The notes beneath the pieces are model-generated. The model was not told the origin of the DNA and did no database searches. It saw only the letters and a list, made by a program, of their open reading frames with translations. DNA of 64,000 bases from Cardiobacterium valvarum (GTDB lineage: Bacteria; Pseudomonadota; Gammaproteobacteria; Cardiobacteriales; Cardiobacteriaceae). The stretch is from assembly GCF_900460955.1 (NCBI RefSeq), contig NZ_UFUW01000001.1, positions 310,001-374,000 of the forward strand. The letters are read 5' to 3'. Shown piece after piece: positions 19,070 through 27,281 of this stretch; position 1 is the stretch's first letter; each line of letters begins with the position of its first letter. Position numbers and translations under genes: made by a program.

Positions 19070-19860
19070 ACACGAAAAAAATCCTGCTCCTGCTGACCGC
19101 AACACTGACGCTGGCTCAGGCAGCGTTCGCATCGGGTGTTGCGGGTTACCCGAATGACACCTTTCAGGCAGACCTGACCAATAAGGTTTCGTTGCAGAAC
19201 GGTGCCAAATACTTCATCAACTACTGTGCCGGTTGCCACTCGCTGCAATACCAGCGTTACAACCGCATGTTCAAAGATCTGGACATTGATCCGGAAATCG
19301 GGGCGAAAAACCTCATCTTCACCGGTGCCAAAGCGGTAGAACAAATGCACACCGGCATGAGTGCCGCAGAAGGCCTCAAATGGTTTGGGCAAACTCCGCC
19401 CGACCTGTCGCTGACAGCGCGGGCCAAGAGCGGGGCATACATCTACAATTACCTGCGAGGTTTCTACCTTGATGACACCCGTCCGCTCGGTTTTAACAAC
19501 TCTATCTTTGCCGGAGCCAGCATGCCGAATCCCTTGTGGGAACTGCAAGGTATCCAGAAACCGGTGTATAGTGAAGAGAAAACCTGCGCGACCGTTGATG
19601 GTAAAGAAACTTGCGAAACGCATAGCACCCTAACCGGCTTCGATATTGTTACACCGGGAATCCTGAATAAAGAAGATCCTGCCAAAAACAAAGAAGCCTA
19701 TGACCAGGTGGTGTACGACATTACCAACTTCCTCAGCTACGTTTCCGATCCATCCGCGCTGGATAGAATGCGCATGGGCCCATGGGTACTGGCATTCCTT
19801 GCCTTCCTCACCATGATCTTCTACCTGCTGAAAAGAGAGTACTGGCGCGACATCCATTAA
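19066..19860 (+). CDS. petC: Cytochrome c1
   Basis: The haem c subunit of the bc1 complex. A cleavable signal (MNTKKILLLLTATLTLAQAAFA) precedes the haem motif CAGCH (Cys54, Cys57, His58). The distal Met is probably in SMPNPLWELQG. A C-terminal helix (WVLAFLAFLTMIFYLLKREYW) anchors it. Length 264. Last gene of petABC, followed closely by sspA as in many beta- and gammaproteobacteria. Confidence 0.96.
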   Translation: MNTKKILLLLTATLTLAQAAFASGVAGYPNDTFQADLTNKVSLQNGAKYFINYCAGCHSLQYQRYNRMFKDLDIDPEIGAKNLIFTGAKAVEQMHTGMSAAEGLKWFGQTPPDLSLTARAKSGAYIYNYLRGFYLDDTRPLGFNNSIFAGASMPNPLWELQGIQKPVYSEEKTCATVDGKETCETHSTLTGFDIVTPGILNKEDPAKNKEAYDQVVYDITNFLSYVSDPSALDRMRMGPWVLAFLAFLTMIFYLLKREYWRDIH

Positions 19861-19873
19861 CACAAAGGACCCT

Positions 19874-20512
19874 ATGAGTATTGTGAGCCAAAAACGGGGC
19901 GGGCTGGCACTGTTCGGTAGCCCCATCCATGCTGCCAGTCACCGCTTGCGTCTGGTGTGCCAATTGAAAGACCAGGAAATTGATTACGTTGAAATTGACC
20001 CGGACAATATCCCGGCGGATCTCATCGAAATCAACCCGACCGGGCGCCTGCCTACCCTGATAGACCGCGACCTCGTCCTCTTTGACGAACGCGTGGTGAG
20101 CGAATACCTGGATGAGCGCTTCCCACACCCGGCGCTGATGCCGATAGAAGCGAATCTCAAAGCCAAAATTCGCCTCTTCTGCTATGAATTGGAAACCAAT
20201 TGGTACCAGCCGGTAGACCAACTGCAACACGCCAAGCTAACGCCGGCCAAGAAAAAAGCGGCACAAAAACATTTGCGCGAATCCGTGCTGCTCATGTCGC
20301 CGATGTTCAAAGGCCGTGACTATCTCATCGGTTCCGAAATAAGCCTGCTCGATTGCTGTGTGCTGCCGATCCTGTGGCGCCTGGAAAGTTTGGAAATTGA
20401 TCTGCCGAAAGCCGCTGCGACGATCCAGCACTACATGGACTTCCACTTCGCCAAAGACTACTTCAAAAACTCGCTTTCCAAACAAGAAGCTGCGTTGCGG
20501 AGCAGTGCATGA
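19874..20512 (+). CDS. sspA: Stringent starvation protein A
   Basis: A glutathione-S-transferase-fold protein that associates with RNA polymerase in stationary phase. It has an N-terminal thioredoxin-like domain (LFGSPIHAASHRLRLVCQLK, NPTGRLPTLIDRDLVLFDE) and an all-helical C-terminal domain. Length 212 is typical. It starts 13 bases after petC and overlaps sspB by ATGA. Confidence 0.93.
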   Translation: MSIVSQKRGGLALFGSPIHAASHRLRLVCQLKDQEIDYVEIDPDNIPADLIEINPTGRLPTLIDRDLVLFDERVVSEYLDERFPHPALMPIEANLKAKIRLFCYELETNWYQPVDQLQHAKLTPAKKKAAQKHLRESVLLMSPMFKGRDYLIGSEISLLDCCVLPILWRLESLEIDLPKAAATIQHYMDFHFAKDYFKNSLSKQEAALRSSA

Positions 20513-20946
20513 GCGAAATGACTGACCGTAAACCCTACCTGCTACGCGCTATCTACCAGTGGATCGTGGATAACGATTGCACCCCGCATCTTGTGATTGC
20601 CGCTCCCGGCGCCGGTTGGGTACACGGTGTGCCGTCACACCTGCTGCAAGAAGACATGCTGGTGCTGAACATCTCGCCGCAGGCAACCGCGCATCTGCAA
20701 ATCGAAGACGACAATATCACCTTCGACACCCGCTTCGGCGGCAAACCACACCAAGTCTGGGTGGCGATGGCAGCCGTCGTCTCCCTAGTTGCGCGGGAAA
20801 ACGGCGAAGGCATCAGCCTGCCCGTAGCGGATGACATCGAAGCCGGGCCGAAAAAACCGCAGCAAACAGCGGGTGATGACGCCGACAAAACCCCGGATAA
20901 TCCCGAATCGCCCGCCGGCGGTAGCCATCTGCGCATCATAAAATAG
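20509..20946 (+). CDS. sspB: ClpXP specificity-enhancing factor SspB
   Basis: An adaptor that delivers ssrA-tagged proteins to ClpXP. The N-terminal substrate-binding domain (KPYLLRAIYQWIVDNDCTPH and LNISPQA) is conserved. A disordered linker and a short C-terminal tail (GGSHLRIIK) match the ClpX-binding peptide of the family. Length 145. Confidence 0.94.
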   Translation: MSEMTDRKPYLLRAIYQWIVDNDCTPHLVIAAPGAGWVHGVPSHLLQEDMLVLNISPQATAHLQIEDDNITFDTRFGGKPHQVWVAMAAVVSLVARENGEGISLPVADDIEAGPKKPQQTAGDDADKTPDNPESPAGGSHLRIIK

Positions 20947-20947
20947 C

Positions 20948-20975
20948 AAAAATGCCCGCTTCTGCGGGCATTTTT
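20948..20975 (+). terminator. Terminator after sspB
   Basis: AAAAATGCCCGC, loop TTCT, GCGGGCATTTTT: a strong hairpin starting one base after the sspB stop codon. Confidence 0.92.
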
Positions 20976-21007
20976 ATAGCGAAACCTTCGGATACGACAA
21001 AATCTGG

Positions 21008-21030
21008 CCAAGCGGCGTAAATACGGGCTT
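21008..21030 (+). repeat. CCAAGCGG-family repeat copy
   Basis: CCAAGCGG followed by CGTAAATA and CGGGCTT. It lies between the sspB terminator and that of the minus-strand lipoprotein gene, an intergenic convergent site typical for this family. Confidence 0.6.
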
Positions 21031-21042
21031 CATCAAACGGCA

Positions 21043-21071
21043 CAAAAAAACCGGATGCTGGGCATCCGGTT
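21043..21071 (-). terminator. Terminator of the minus-strand lipoprotein gene
   Basis: Read on the minus strand: AACCGGATGCC, a short loop, GGCATCCGG and a run of seven T. It lies 24 bases after the stop of the gene at 21095. Confidence 0.9.
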
Positions 21072-21094
21072 AAAAGGCGATCGCGTTTTTTATT

Positions 21095-21697
21095 CTATTG
21101 GCGCGTACCGCCGAAGGCGGTGTTCAGCCCGCTATCGTTAGAGAAGGACACTTGCCCGGCGGTTTCCTGGGCATTCGCGCCGTAGAGTGCGCCTTCGTAG
21201 CGGCCGCTGTTGTTACCGATGACACTGGCATGGCCGGCGTATTCGGCGCCGCGCAGGGTGCCTTCATGCAGGGTGATGTCGCGGCGGGCGCCGGGGATTT
21301 TGATTTCGCCGTTTACGGTACGTTTGCCGAAATCTACTTCTAGCTGGCTGTAGCCGTTGTCGAGTTCTTGCTTTTTGATGGTGTCCCAGCGCACGGCTTT
21401 GCCGACGTAGGTGGCGCGGCCGCTTTGCGGGACATTCACAGTCTTGTCGCCACGGTAGCGTAGTTCTTTGGTTTTGCCGTCGTTGTGTTCCCACAGACCG
21501 TAGAAGGAGGCGAACTGGTTGTAACCGTACAACTTGCCGTTTGGTGTGGCGATGGTGATCGGTTTGTTGCCGCCCTGGGTGTAGCGGGACAGGTTGATGT
21601 TGGCGTCATCCGGGGTGATGGTAGTGTCGGCGCCATCTCTGCCACCGCAGGCGGCGAGGAGGATGGCAACGCTGCTGGCAATCAGGATGTTCTTCAT
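21095..21697 (-). CDS. Short TbpB-like surface lipoprotein
   Basis: A 200-residue lipoprotein with lipobox LAAC (MKNILIASSVAILLAAC). It contains one barrel-like domain ending in YEGALYGANAQETAGQVSF and AFGGTRQ. This is the same C-terminal signature as the lipoprotein at 10309 (FYGQNAAEMSGVY, AFGATKRP), so the two are paralogous members of the TbpB/Slam-substrate class. It lacks the long Gly-rich linker of the larger one. The ligand is unknown, and no receptor partner is next to it. Confidence 0.68.
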   Translation of the reverse strand: MKNILIASSVAILLAACGGRDGADTTITPDDANINLSRYTQGGNKPITIATPNGKLYGYNQFASFYGLWEHNDGKTKELRYRGDKTVNVPQSGRATYVGKAVRWDTIKKQELDNGYSQLEVDFGKRTVNGEIKIPGARRDITLHEGTLRGAEYAGHASVIGNNSGRYEGALYGANAQETAGQVSFSNDSGLNTAFGGTRQ

Positions 21698-21856
21698 GGC
21701 TGGTTTCCTCTTGCTGTGTTGGAAAGGTTTGCCGTGTAGGCGGGTGCATTATGGCGCGCTTTATGGGTAATGGGTGTGTGGGTTTGGTCATTTTGTAGTC
21801 AGGTTGCAACAAGATTGGCGTGGCTGTGGCTGAGGTACAACGGTTCATACCCTTTC

Positions 21857-21875
21857 CCTTCGTACACGACAAAAA
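21857..21875 (+). mobile_element. Solo IS terminal repeat
   Basis: CCTTCGTACACGACAAAAA is identical over 19 bases to the left end of the IS at 8881. The following ACAAAACC also resembles the sequence inside that end. No transposase or opposite end is present, so this is a remnant or a one-ended relic. Confidence 0.7.
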
Positions 21876-21912
21876 TTAGTCTCTCAACAAAACCGCATAT
21901 ACCAATGTTTCG

Positions 21913-21936
21913 TCAAGCGGCATGTTTGCTGGGCTT
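21913..21936 (+). repeat. CCAAGCGG-family repeat copy
   Basis: TCAAGCGG followed by CATGTTTG and CTGGGCTT. The first and last blocks match the consensus; the middle is diverged. It lies 37 bases inside the IS remnant end. Confidence 0.5.
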
Positions 21937-22066
21937 TGTCACTTCGCGGATTTTCTTAACCCTCTCCTCAAACCCCTCTGCCGGGACCCATAAAAATCGT
22001 GCGGTGATTTTTATGGTTCCCCGGTCAGGTGTGCCAACACTCTCAGGTTATTTTCCGGGATGGGTA

Positions 22067-22879
22067 TCAGCCCAGCGGCACGGTTTCGATGTCGCCGAGG
22101 CTGCGCCCAAGGAAACGCTCACCGATGCTGTTGAAGCGTAGCGGGATGTCGCTGACGCAATAACGGTAGCGGGTGGGCTGGCCGTCGTCGTGACGCAGCA
22201 GGTCGGCAGCGGCGAGCGCTTGCGCGGTGCTTGCGGCGGTGGTCGCGGCGGAATCAACCAGGGTAAGGTGCGGCGCTTCGCTGCGCAGTAGCGGTTTGAG
22301 CAGCGGGTAGTGGGTGCAGCCGAGGACGAGGGTGTCGGCGTCGTCGGCGAGGATGGGTTTCAGGTATTCGCGCACGGTGAGGCGGGTAACATCGTGATCA
22401 AGCCAGCCTTCTTCCACGAGCGGCACGAGCAGCGGGCAGGCTTGCGATTGCACGCGCGCGGCGGGGTTTTGTGCATGGATGGCGCGGGCGTAGGCGTTAC
22501 TGTTGACGGTGGTGTTGGTGGCAATCACAGCGATGTGGCTGTTTTGGCTGGTGGCAAGCGCTGCTTTGGCACCGGCGGCGATAACGTCGATGACGGGCAT
22601 TCCGCCCGCCTGAGCGCGGATGGACTCGCCCGCGACGGCGGCGATGGTGTTGCAGGCAATCACCAGCGCCTTGACGCGCTGTGCGAGGAGAAAAGAGACA
22701 ATTTGCGCGCTGTAGTTTTCGATGGTCGCGCGCGATTTGACGCCGTAGGGGACGCGGGCGGTGTCGCCGTAGTAGATGAGATGTTCGAGCGGCAGGCGTT
22801 CCATCAGGGCGCGGACGACGGTGAGACCGCCGACGCCGCTGTCGAAGACGCCAATGGGTAGGTTGCGGGAATCGTTCAT
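22067..22879 (-). CDS. murI: Glutamate racemase
   Basis: Makes D-glutamate for peptidoglycan in the cytoplasm. Both catalytic cysteines are visible: VIACNT (Cys76) and LGCTHYP (about 188). The N-terminal motif IGVFDSGVGGLTV is followed by LIYYGDTARVPYG. Length 270. It is the last gene of a five-gene minus-strand run in which neighbours overlap by a few bases or are 10 bases apart. Confidence 0.96.
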   Translation of the reverse strand: MNDSRNLPIGVFDSGVGGLTVVRALMERLPLEHLIYYGDTARVPYGVKSRATIENYSAQIVSFLLAQRVKALVIACNTIAAVAGESIRAQAGGMPVIDVIAAGAKAALATSQNSHIAVIATNTTVNSNAYARAIHAQNPAARVQSQACPLLVPLVEEGWLDHDVTRLTVREYLKPILADDADTLVLGCTHYPLLKPLLRSEAPHLTLVDSAATTAASTAQALAAADLLRHDDGQPTRYRYCVSDIPLRFNSIGERFLGRSLGDIETVPLG

Positions 22880-23256
22880 GACAAGAAAAGACCGAAAGAG
22901 GCGAGCAGTGGCGGGATGGCCTGAATGCAGGCGGCGCGGCGTTTATCCGGGGCAGTGCAGGACAAATACGCCTCGGCGGCCGGCATCGTGGCGAGCGGGG
23001 TCGCCATGATGCTAAGGGCCAGCACGGGTGACACTCCCGCACAAGACAACACGATGCCGCCGCTCACACCGATGGCCTGCATCAAATTATAAATAGCGAG
23101 GTTGCGGAAGGGCACGCGCAAGGTCGGTAGCTCAGTAGGCGACACGCCAAACGTACGGCAGAAACGGGCGCTGCCATAGGCGGGGTATTCGAGATAGAAA
23201 ATGTAGTAGTGGATAGCGGCGGCAAGCGCAGCGCAGATCAGGGAAATGCTGTGCAT
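22876..23256 (-). CDS. DUF1304 small membrane protein
   Basis: A 126-residue protein with about four hydrophobic segments. It opens with LICAALAAAIHYYIFYLEY and has FCRTFG and RNLAIYNLMQAIG, the pattern of DUF1304 membrane proteins. Function unknown. It overlaps murI by four bases and follows the gene upstream by 10 bases. Confidence 0.8.
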   Translation of the reverse strand: MHSISLICAALAAAIHYYIFYLEYPAYGSARFCRTFGVSPTELPTLRVPFRNLAIYNLMQAIGVSGGIVLSCAGVSPVLALSIMATPLATMPAAEAYLSCTAPDKRRAACIQAIPPLLASFGLFLS

Positions 23257-23266
23257 GGTGTCGGGG

Positions 23267-23863
23267 TCAGGTAAGGCTTTCTCTCAGGGTTTCCAGGTGG
23301 AGCGGCAGGCGCTGGGCGGCGAAATAGGCGAGGTAATCGGTGCGACTGCGGAAGTGGCTGTCTTTCTGTGCGAGGTAGTGGCGGATGTCCGCTGCCATGT
23401 CGCGGTCGGCACGGCGAGGCGGTCGCTTCTTCGCCAGATGGTGCAGGGTGTCCGTCGCGTCAAAGCCGAAGGTGATTTCGGCGTCCAGACTGTAATAGGT
23501 ATCCGAACCGCCGCTGTGACGCGCCGTCCACAGCAGCGGGATGTCGCGGCTGTGCAGGTGGCGATAAAGGAGATAGGTGAGGACAGCCACGGCGTCGCGG
23601 ATGTCCCAGCTGAGGCCGAGTGTGTAACTGCGCTGTGTCTCGCGCAGCAGTTGGCGCAGCAGTGGGCGGTCGGCAGCGGTGTTGTCGGTGGCGAGGGCGA
23701 GGATGAGCAGGGTGCGGCGGCGGTAGTTGCGGTCGCGGCAAAAGGAGGGGCGCAGGCGGAAGAGCGCCGGCAAGCGGCGTTGGCGCCGGTGATGGCGAAC
23801 GCGCATGAAGGCGGCCACTTGTTGCGCTTCGCGCGATGGTGGTAATTGCAGGAAAGGGGTCAT
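23267..23863 (-). CDS. Hypothetical protein in the murI operon
   Basis: A 198-residue protein I do not recognise. It is basic in the N-terminal third (RVRHHRRQRRLPALFRLRP) and has DIRDAVAVLTYLLYRHLHSRD and a central GGSDTYYSLDAEITFGF. No signal peptide or membrane segment is seen. It overlaps the transporter gene upstream by four bases and is therefore likely expressed with it. The coding call rests on this tight packing. Confidence 0.65.
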   Translation of the reverse strand: MTPFLQLPPSREAQQVAAFMRVRHHRRQRRLPALFRLRPSFCRDRNYRRRTLLILALATDNTAADRPLLRQLLRETQRSYTLGLSWDIRDAVAVLTYLLYRHLHSRDIPLLWTARHSGGSDTYYSLDAEITFGFDATDTLHHLAKKRPPRRADRDMAADIRHYLAQKDSHFRSRTDYLAYFAAQRLPLHLETLRESLT

Positions 23864-24744
23864 GGTTTATCCGGTGCTTTCTGGGCGATAACCATCGCGG
23901 CAAAGAGCAGGGCGCAACCGGTCAGCATCAGCGGGGTCACGGTTTCATTCAGCCACAGCCAGCCGGCGAGCAGGGCGAAGACGCTTTCCAGCGAAAGGAT
24001 GATGGCGGCGGGGGTGGCGGCGACACTGCGCTGCCCCCAGGCTTGCAGGAAAAAGGCGAGGCCGGAGGAGACAACGCCCGCATAGAAGATGTCCCAGCGG
24101 CTGTAATAGAGCCGGGCGGGATCAAGCAGGGCGGGGATGCCGTCGCTCGTGATGGCGATGGGCAGGGCGATCAGGGTGGCGACGAACATTTGCATGGTGG
24201 TCAGCGCCAGGGCATCGCTGCGGCGCACGGCGATGCCGGTATAGATGACGTACAGCGCCCAGATGCAGGCGCAGGCCAGGGTAACGCTGTCGCCGATATT
24301 CCAGCTGAGTGCCTTGTCGTCACTTTGAATGCCGGCGAGACAGCAGATGCCGGCAAAGACGAGGATGATGGCGGTTAGCAGGGATTTGTGCAGACGTTCC
24401 CCTGTGACGAGGCCGAGCAAAGGCACGAGGACGACATAGAGGCTGGTGATGAAACCAGCTTTGCCGGCGGTGGTGTGGGCGAGGCCCCATTGCTGGCTAT
24501 ACATGCCGAGGTACAGCAGGATGCCGCAGACGATACCGTCGCGTGCCCAGTGGCCCCAGGCGGGCTGGCGGCGCAGGGCGAAGAAGAAGGCAAGGAAGGC
24601 GGTGGAGACGGGCAGACGCCAGGCGGTGAAAAGCGTGGCGGAGACGACGGCAGCGCTGTGACGCTGGAAGATGAAGGTGCTGCCGAAAAGGGCGGCGGTG
24701 ACGAGCAGGGCGAAGTGGCCACGATGGAAAGAGAGACGGTTCAT
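23860..24744 (-). CDS. EamA/DMT-family transporter
   Basis: An inner-membrane permease of 294 residues with about ten helices in two EamA repeats. The first repeat has ALFGSTFIFQRHSA and AGKAGFITSLYVVLVPLLG, the second FAAVVSSGLAFFLQAWGQR-like and SLESVFALLAGWLWLNE motifs. Substrate unknown; members export amino acids or metabolites. It overlaps genes on both sides by four bases. Confidence 0.88.
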   Translation of the reverse strand: MNRLSFHRGHFALLVTAALFGSTFIFQRHSAAVVSATLFTAWRLPVSTAFLAFFFALRRQPAWGHWARDGIVCGILLYLGMYSQQWGLAHTTAGKAGFITSLYVVLVPLLGLVTGERLHKSLLTAIILVFAGICCLAGIQSDDKALSWNIGDSVTLACACIWALYVIYTGIAVRRSDALALTTMQMFVATLIALPIAITSDGIPALLDPARLYYSRWDIFYAGVVSSGLAFFLQAWGQRSVAATPAAIILSLESVFALLAGWLWLNETVTPLMLTGCALLFAAMVIAQKAPDKP

Positions 24745-25226
24745 ACGGGACGGGGTTGTTCAAAAACATATTGCAGGCCTTTCAGCCCGGGATAAGTGCG
24801 GCCGCTGTCGTGGAAACCGCAGCGCAGATATAGGCGCTGCGCGGCGACATTGGCATGGTGGACACCGAGGACGATGCGGCGGATAGTCGGAATGCGGCGG
24901 TTGATATATGCCCACAGCAGGGGCGGGGCGAGCGCCGCAGCGGCGATGCCTTGCCCCTGCCATGCAGGATGAATGGACATCGAGCGCAGCAACAGGGCAT
25001 GCGGGTCGCTGCTGTAATCCGCCTTGTCCGCACCGGTATCGAGAATGAAAAAGCCGACCGGGACGGCGTTGGCGAGAATACTGACGGGGTATTGTCCGCT
25101 GCGAAAGCTGCCAGCGGCGAACCATTCCTGCGGCGCACGGGTGTAGTCGCCCTGCGCCGGCGGCAGGCGGTAGGCGAGGGCGGCATGGTGTGTGGCGGTG
25201 CAGGGGGTGAGGGTGATGCGGGACAT
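24741..25226 (-). CDS. GNAT-family N-acetyltransferase
   Basis: An acetyl-CoA-dependent transferase of about 161 residues. The acetyl-CoA loop appears as SMSIHPAWQGQGIAAAAL, followed by a C-terminal VHHANVAAQRLYLRCGFHD, the usual motif B end. I choose ATG 25226 because the domain begins directly after it (MSRITLTPC). Earlier in-frame ATGs at 25256 and 25286 would add 10 or 20 residues. First gene of the minus-strand operon, divergent from comEC. Substrate unknown. Confidence 0.8.
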   Translation of the reverse strand: MSRITLTPCTATHHAALAYRLPPAQGDYTRAPQEWFAAGSFRSGQYPVSILANAVPVGFFILDTGADKADYSSDPHALLLRSMSIHPAWQGQGIAAAALAPPLLWAYINRRIPTIRRIVLGVHHANVAAQRLYLRCGFHDSGRTYPGLKGLQYVFEQPRPV

Positions 25227-25345
25227 ATAGCAGCCGTGCAGAGATTTCGCGGGCATTGTATAGCTTCCCCGTGCGTTAAGCGGCACAGGATGGCGCTGCC
25301 CCGCTTACAATGGTCGACGGACATATTTTCGGGAGAGGAGTAGCA

Positions 25346-27259
25346 ATGGGCAGCACAGCGTGGGGCGGGCAGGGTGGTCGTCCGTCGGCGGGCATCATTG
25401 CCGGGCAACACGCCGCGATCGCCCCGCTGGATGCGACGCTGCTGGCCGTCGCAGGCGGCATCCTGCTCGCCTGGCGGTTACCCTTGCCGCTGTGGAGCCT
25501 GCCCTGCGCCCTGGTGTTGCTGGCCCACCGCCTGACCCGATACCCCGCCATCGCCTTACTTGCCGCCCTATGGACACTGTCGCCGTGGCAATTCACGGCG
25601 CCGCTGCCGGCGGCGGTGGATTGCCGCGCCACCTTTTATATCGCCGACTTCCCGACGCGCGGTTATCCGGTCGGCAGCCGTTTCGTGCTGGTAACGCGGC
25701 AAACGGGCGATTGCCCGCTCAAGCCCGGCGACCGCCTGAGCGGAGCCGATTTCTCCCGCCGCCCCTACCGTCTCGGCGAAGTGCTGCACGCGCAAGTGCG
25801 CCTGAAACCCGGCGACGGTAGCCGGGTTGCGCAACAGGCGCGGCTGCGCGGGCGGGCGACAGTGCGCGCGGTCGTGTCGCTGAACGAAAGCGCACCGTGG
25901 ACCGTGCGGCAGCGCGCCGCCCTGGCTTCCCGTATCGACGCCGTCTTCCCCGCCGCGCAGCACGCGTGGCTACGCGCCCTCATCATCGGCGACCGCAGCG
26001 GGCTGGATGCCGAAGTACAAAACCGCCTGCGCCGCAGCGGCACCTCGCACCTCATCGCCATCTCCGGCCTGCATCTGGCGCTCATCGCCGGGCTCATCTA
26101 CCTCCTCCTGCGCCACCTGACCGCTGCCCTGCCGCCACGCGGGCGGGGCGGGGTGCAGCCGCACACCATCGCCCTGCACGGCACCCTGCTCTGCGCCCTC
26201 GCCTACGCCCTCCTGACCGGGGCGGCGGCGCCGGTACTGCGCGCCTGGCTGATGCTTGCCGTGCTGACCCTGTGCTGGCACTGGCCGGGGCTGGGCGGCG
26301 GACGACAGGCACTCAAACTCGCCGCACTCGCCATCCTGCTCGCGAACCCGTGGCAACTTGGTGCGGCAGGTGCGTGGCTGTCGTTCGCAGCGGTCGCGGT
26401 CATCCTTTACAGCGCACCACTATGGCGGCAACTGCGCCCACTGTGGCAGTGGCTGGTGTTGCAGACGCTGATCACGCTGGCATTGCTACCGATCGGCTGG
26501 GCGCTGTTCGGCGGCATCAGCCTCGTGTCGCTCGCGGCCAATCTGGTACTGATCCCGTGGCTGGCGCCGGTGCTGGCGGCTTCCCTGCTGGCGCTCATCT
26601 GCCCGCCGCTCGCCCCGGCAGCGTCGTGGCTGCTGGATACCTTCCTGCATGCGCTGGCAGGCTTTGCCGCACCTGACTGGGCGTACTGGCAACCCGCCTT
26701 CCAGCCGGGTACCACTGCCGCCTTATGCGCGACGGCGGTCGTCCTCTGCGCACTTGCCCGCCTGCACGGGCGCGAATTCCCGCTGCAAACGGAGACAGTC
26801 GCCTCACCGTGGCCGCAGCGGCTACTGACCCTGCCGCTTGCCTGGGCGGCACTCGCCCTCGGCATCAGCCTCGCCGCCGTCTTCTTGCCGCCGCCCGATT
26901 ACCGCGCACCGAACAGCAGCGCCGTGCATTACCACGGCGGCAAAACCCTGGTGGTGAACGCGGGACTGCGCCACCGCAACCTGGGTCGTGACGACGCCGC
27001 ACGCTACCTGCTGCCGGAACTGCGACGACACGCACGCCGCCCCGATGCCATCGTTCTCACCGGCAAAGGCCTGCGCCAGACCTCAGCACTGATTACCCTG
27101 CTTACTGCCTACCCGCAGACGCCGGTGTACAGCACCCTGCCGCTGCCCAACCTGCCCTTTGCCGTCACCTATTGCCCGGCGGACAACGCAGCGGGGCTGG
27201 TGTTCACCAAGACCGCGACGGGCTGCACCGCCCGCTTCGGCCAAGTGCTTCTGCCCTGA
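25346..27259 (+). CDS. comEC: ComEC DNA-uptake channel, degenerate C-terminus
   Basis: Inner-membrane channel for transport of single-stranded DNA during natural transformation. Visible in order: a DUF4131-like soluble region, a competence domain with AWLRALIIGDRSGLD and SGTSHLIAISGLHLALIAGL (the ComEC signature), and many helices to about residue 500. In the C-terminal domain the lactamase-like opening KTLVVNAGLRHRNLGRDDAA and LLPELRRHARRPDAIVLTG is present, but the metal motif expected after LT (HxHxDH) reads GKGLRQTS. The domain is short and probably inactive. The start is ATG 25346, after GGGAGAGGAG. Confidence 0.88.
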   Translation: MGSTAWGGQGGRPSAGIIAGQHAAIAPLDATLLAVAGGILLAWRLPLPLWSLPCALVLLAHRLTRYPAIALLAALWTLSPWQFTAPLPAAVDCRATFYIADFPTRGYPVGSRFVLVTRQTGDCPLKPGDRLSGADFSRRPYRLGEVLHAQVRLKPGDGSRVAQQARLRGRATVRAVVSLNESAPWTVRQRAALASRIDAVFPAAQHAWLRALIIGDRSGLDAEVQNRLRRSGTSHLIAISGLHLALIAGLIYLLLRHLTAALPPRGRGGVQPHTIALHGTLLCALAYALLTGAAAPVLRAWLMLAVLTLCWHWPGLGGGRQALKLAALAILLANPWQLGAAGAWLSFAAVAVILYSAPLWRQLRPLWQWLVLQTLITLALLPIGWALFGGISLVSLAANLVLIPWLAPVLAASLLALICPPLAPAASWLLDTFLHALAGFAAPDWAYWQPAFQPGTTAALCATAVVLCALARLHGREFPLQTETVASPWPQRLLTLPLAWAALALGISLAAVFLPPPDYRAPNSSAVHYHGGKTLVVNAGLRHRNLGRDDAARYLLPELRRHARRPDAIVLTGKGLRQTSALITLLTAYPQTPVYSTLPLPNLPFAVTYCPADNAAGLVFTKTATGCTARFGQVLLP

Positions 27260-27281
27260 AACGGCTTCCCGTCAAGCGGGA

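Larger units (their letters stand above)
21698..22066. other. Gap with IS end, repeat copy and long hairpin
   Basis: The 369 bases contain no gene. They hold the promoter region of the minus-strand lipoprotein, an isolated IS terminal repeat (21857-21875), a CCAAGCGG-family copy (21913-21936), and a hairpin with stem CCATAAAAATC/GATTTTTATGG at about 21989-22016, extended by CCGGG/CCCGG with mismatches. The hairpin has no T-run on either strand. Confidence 0.55.
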
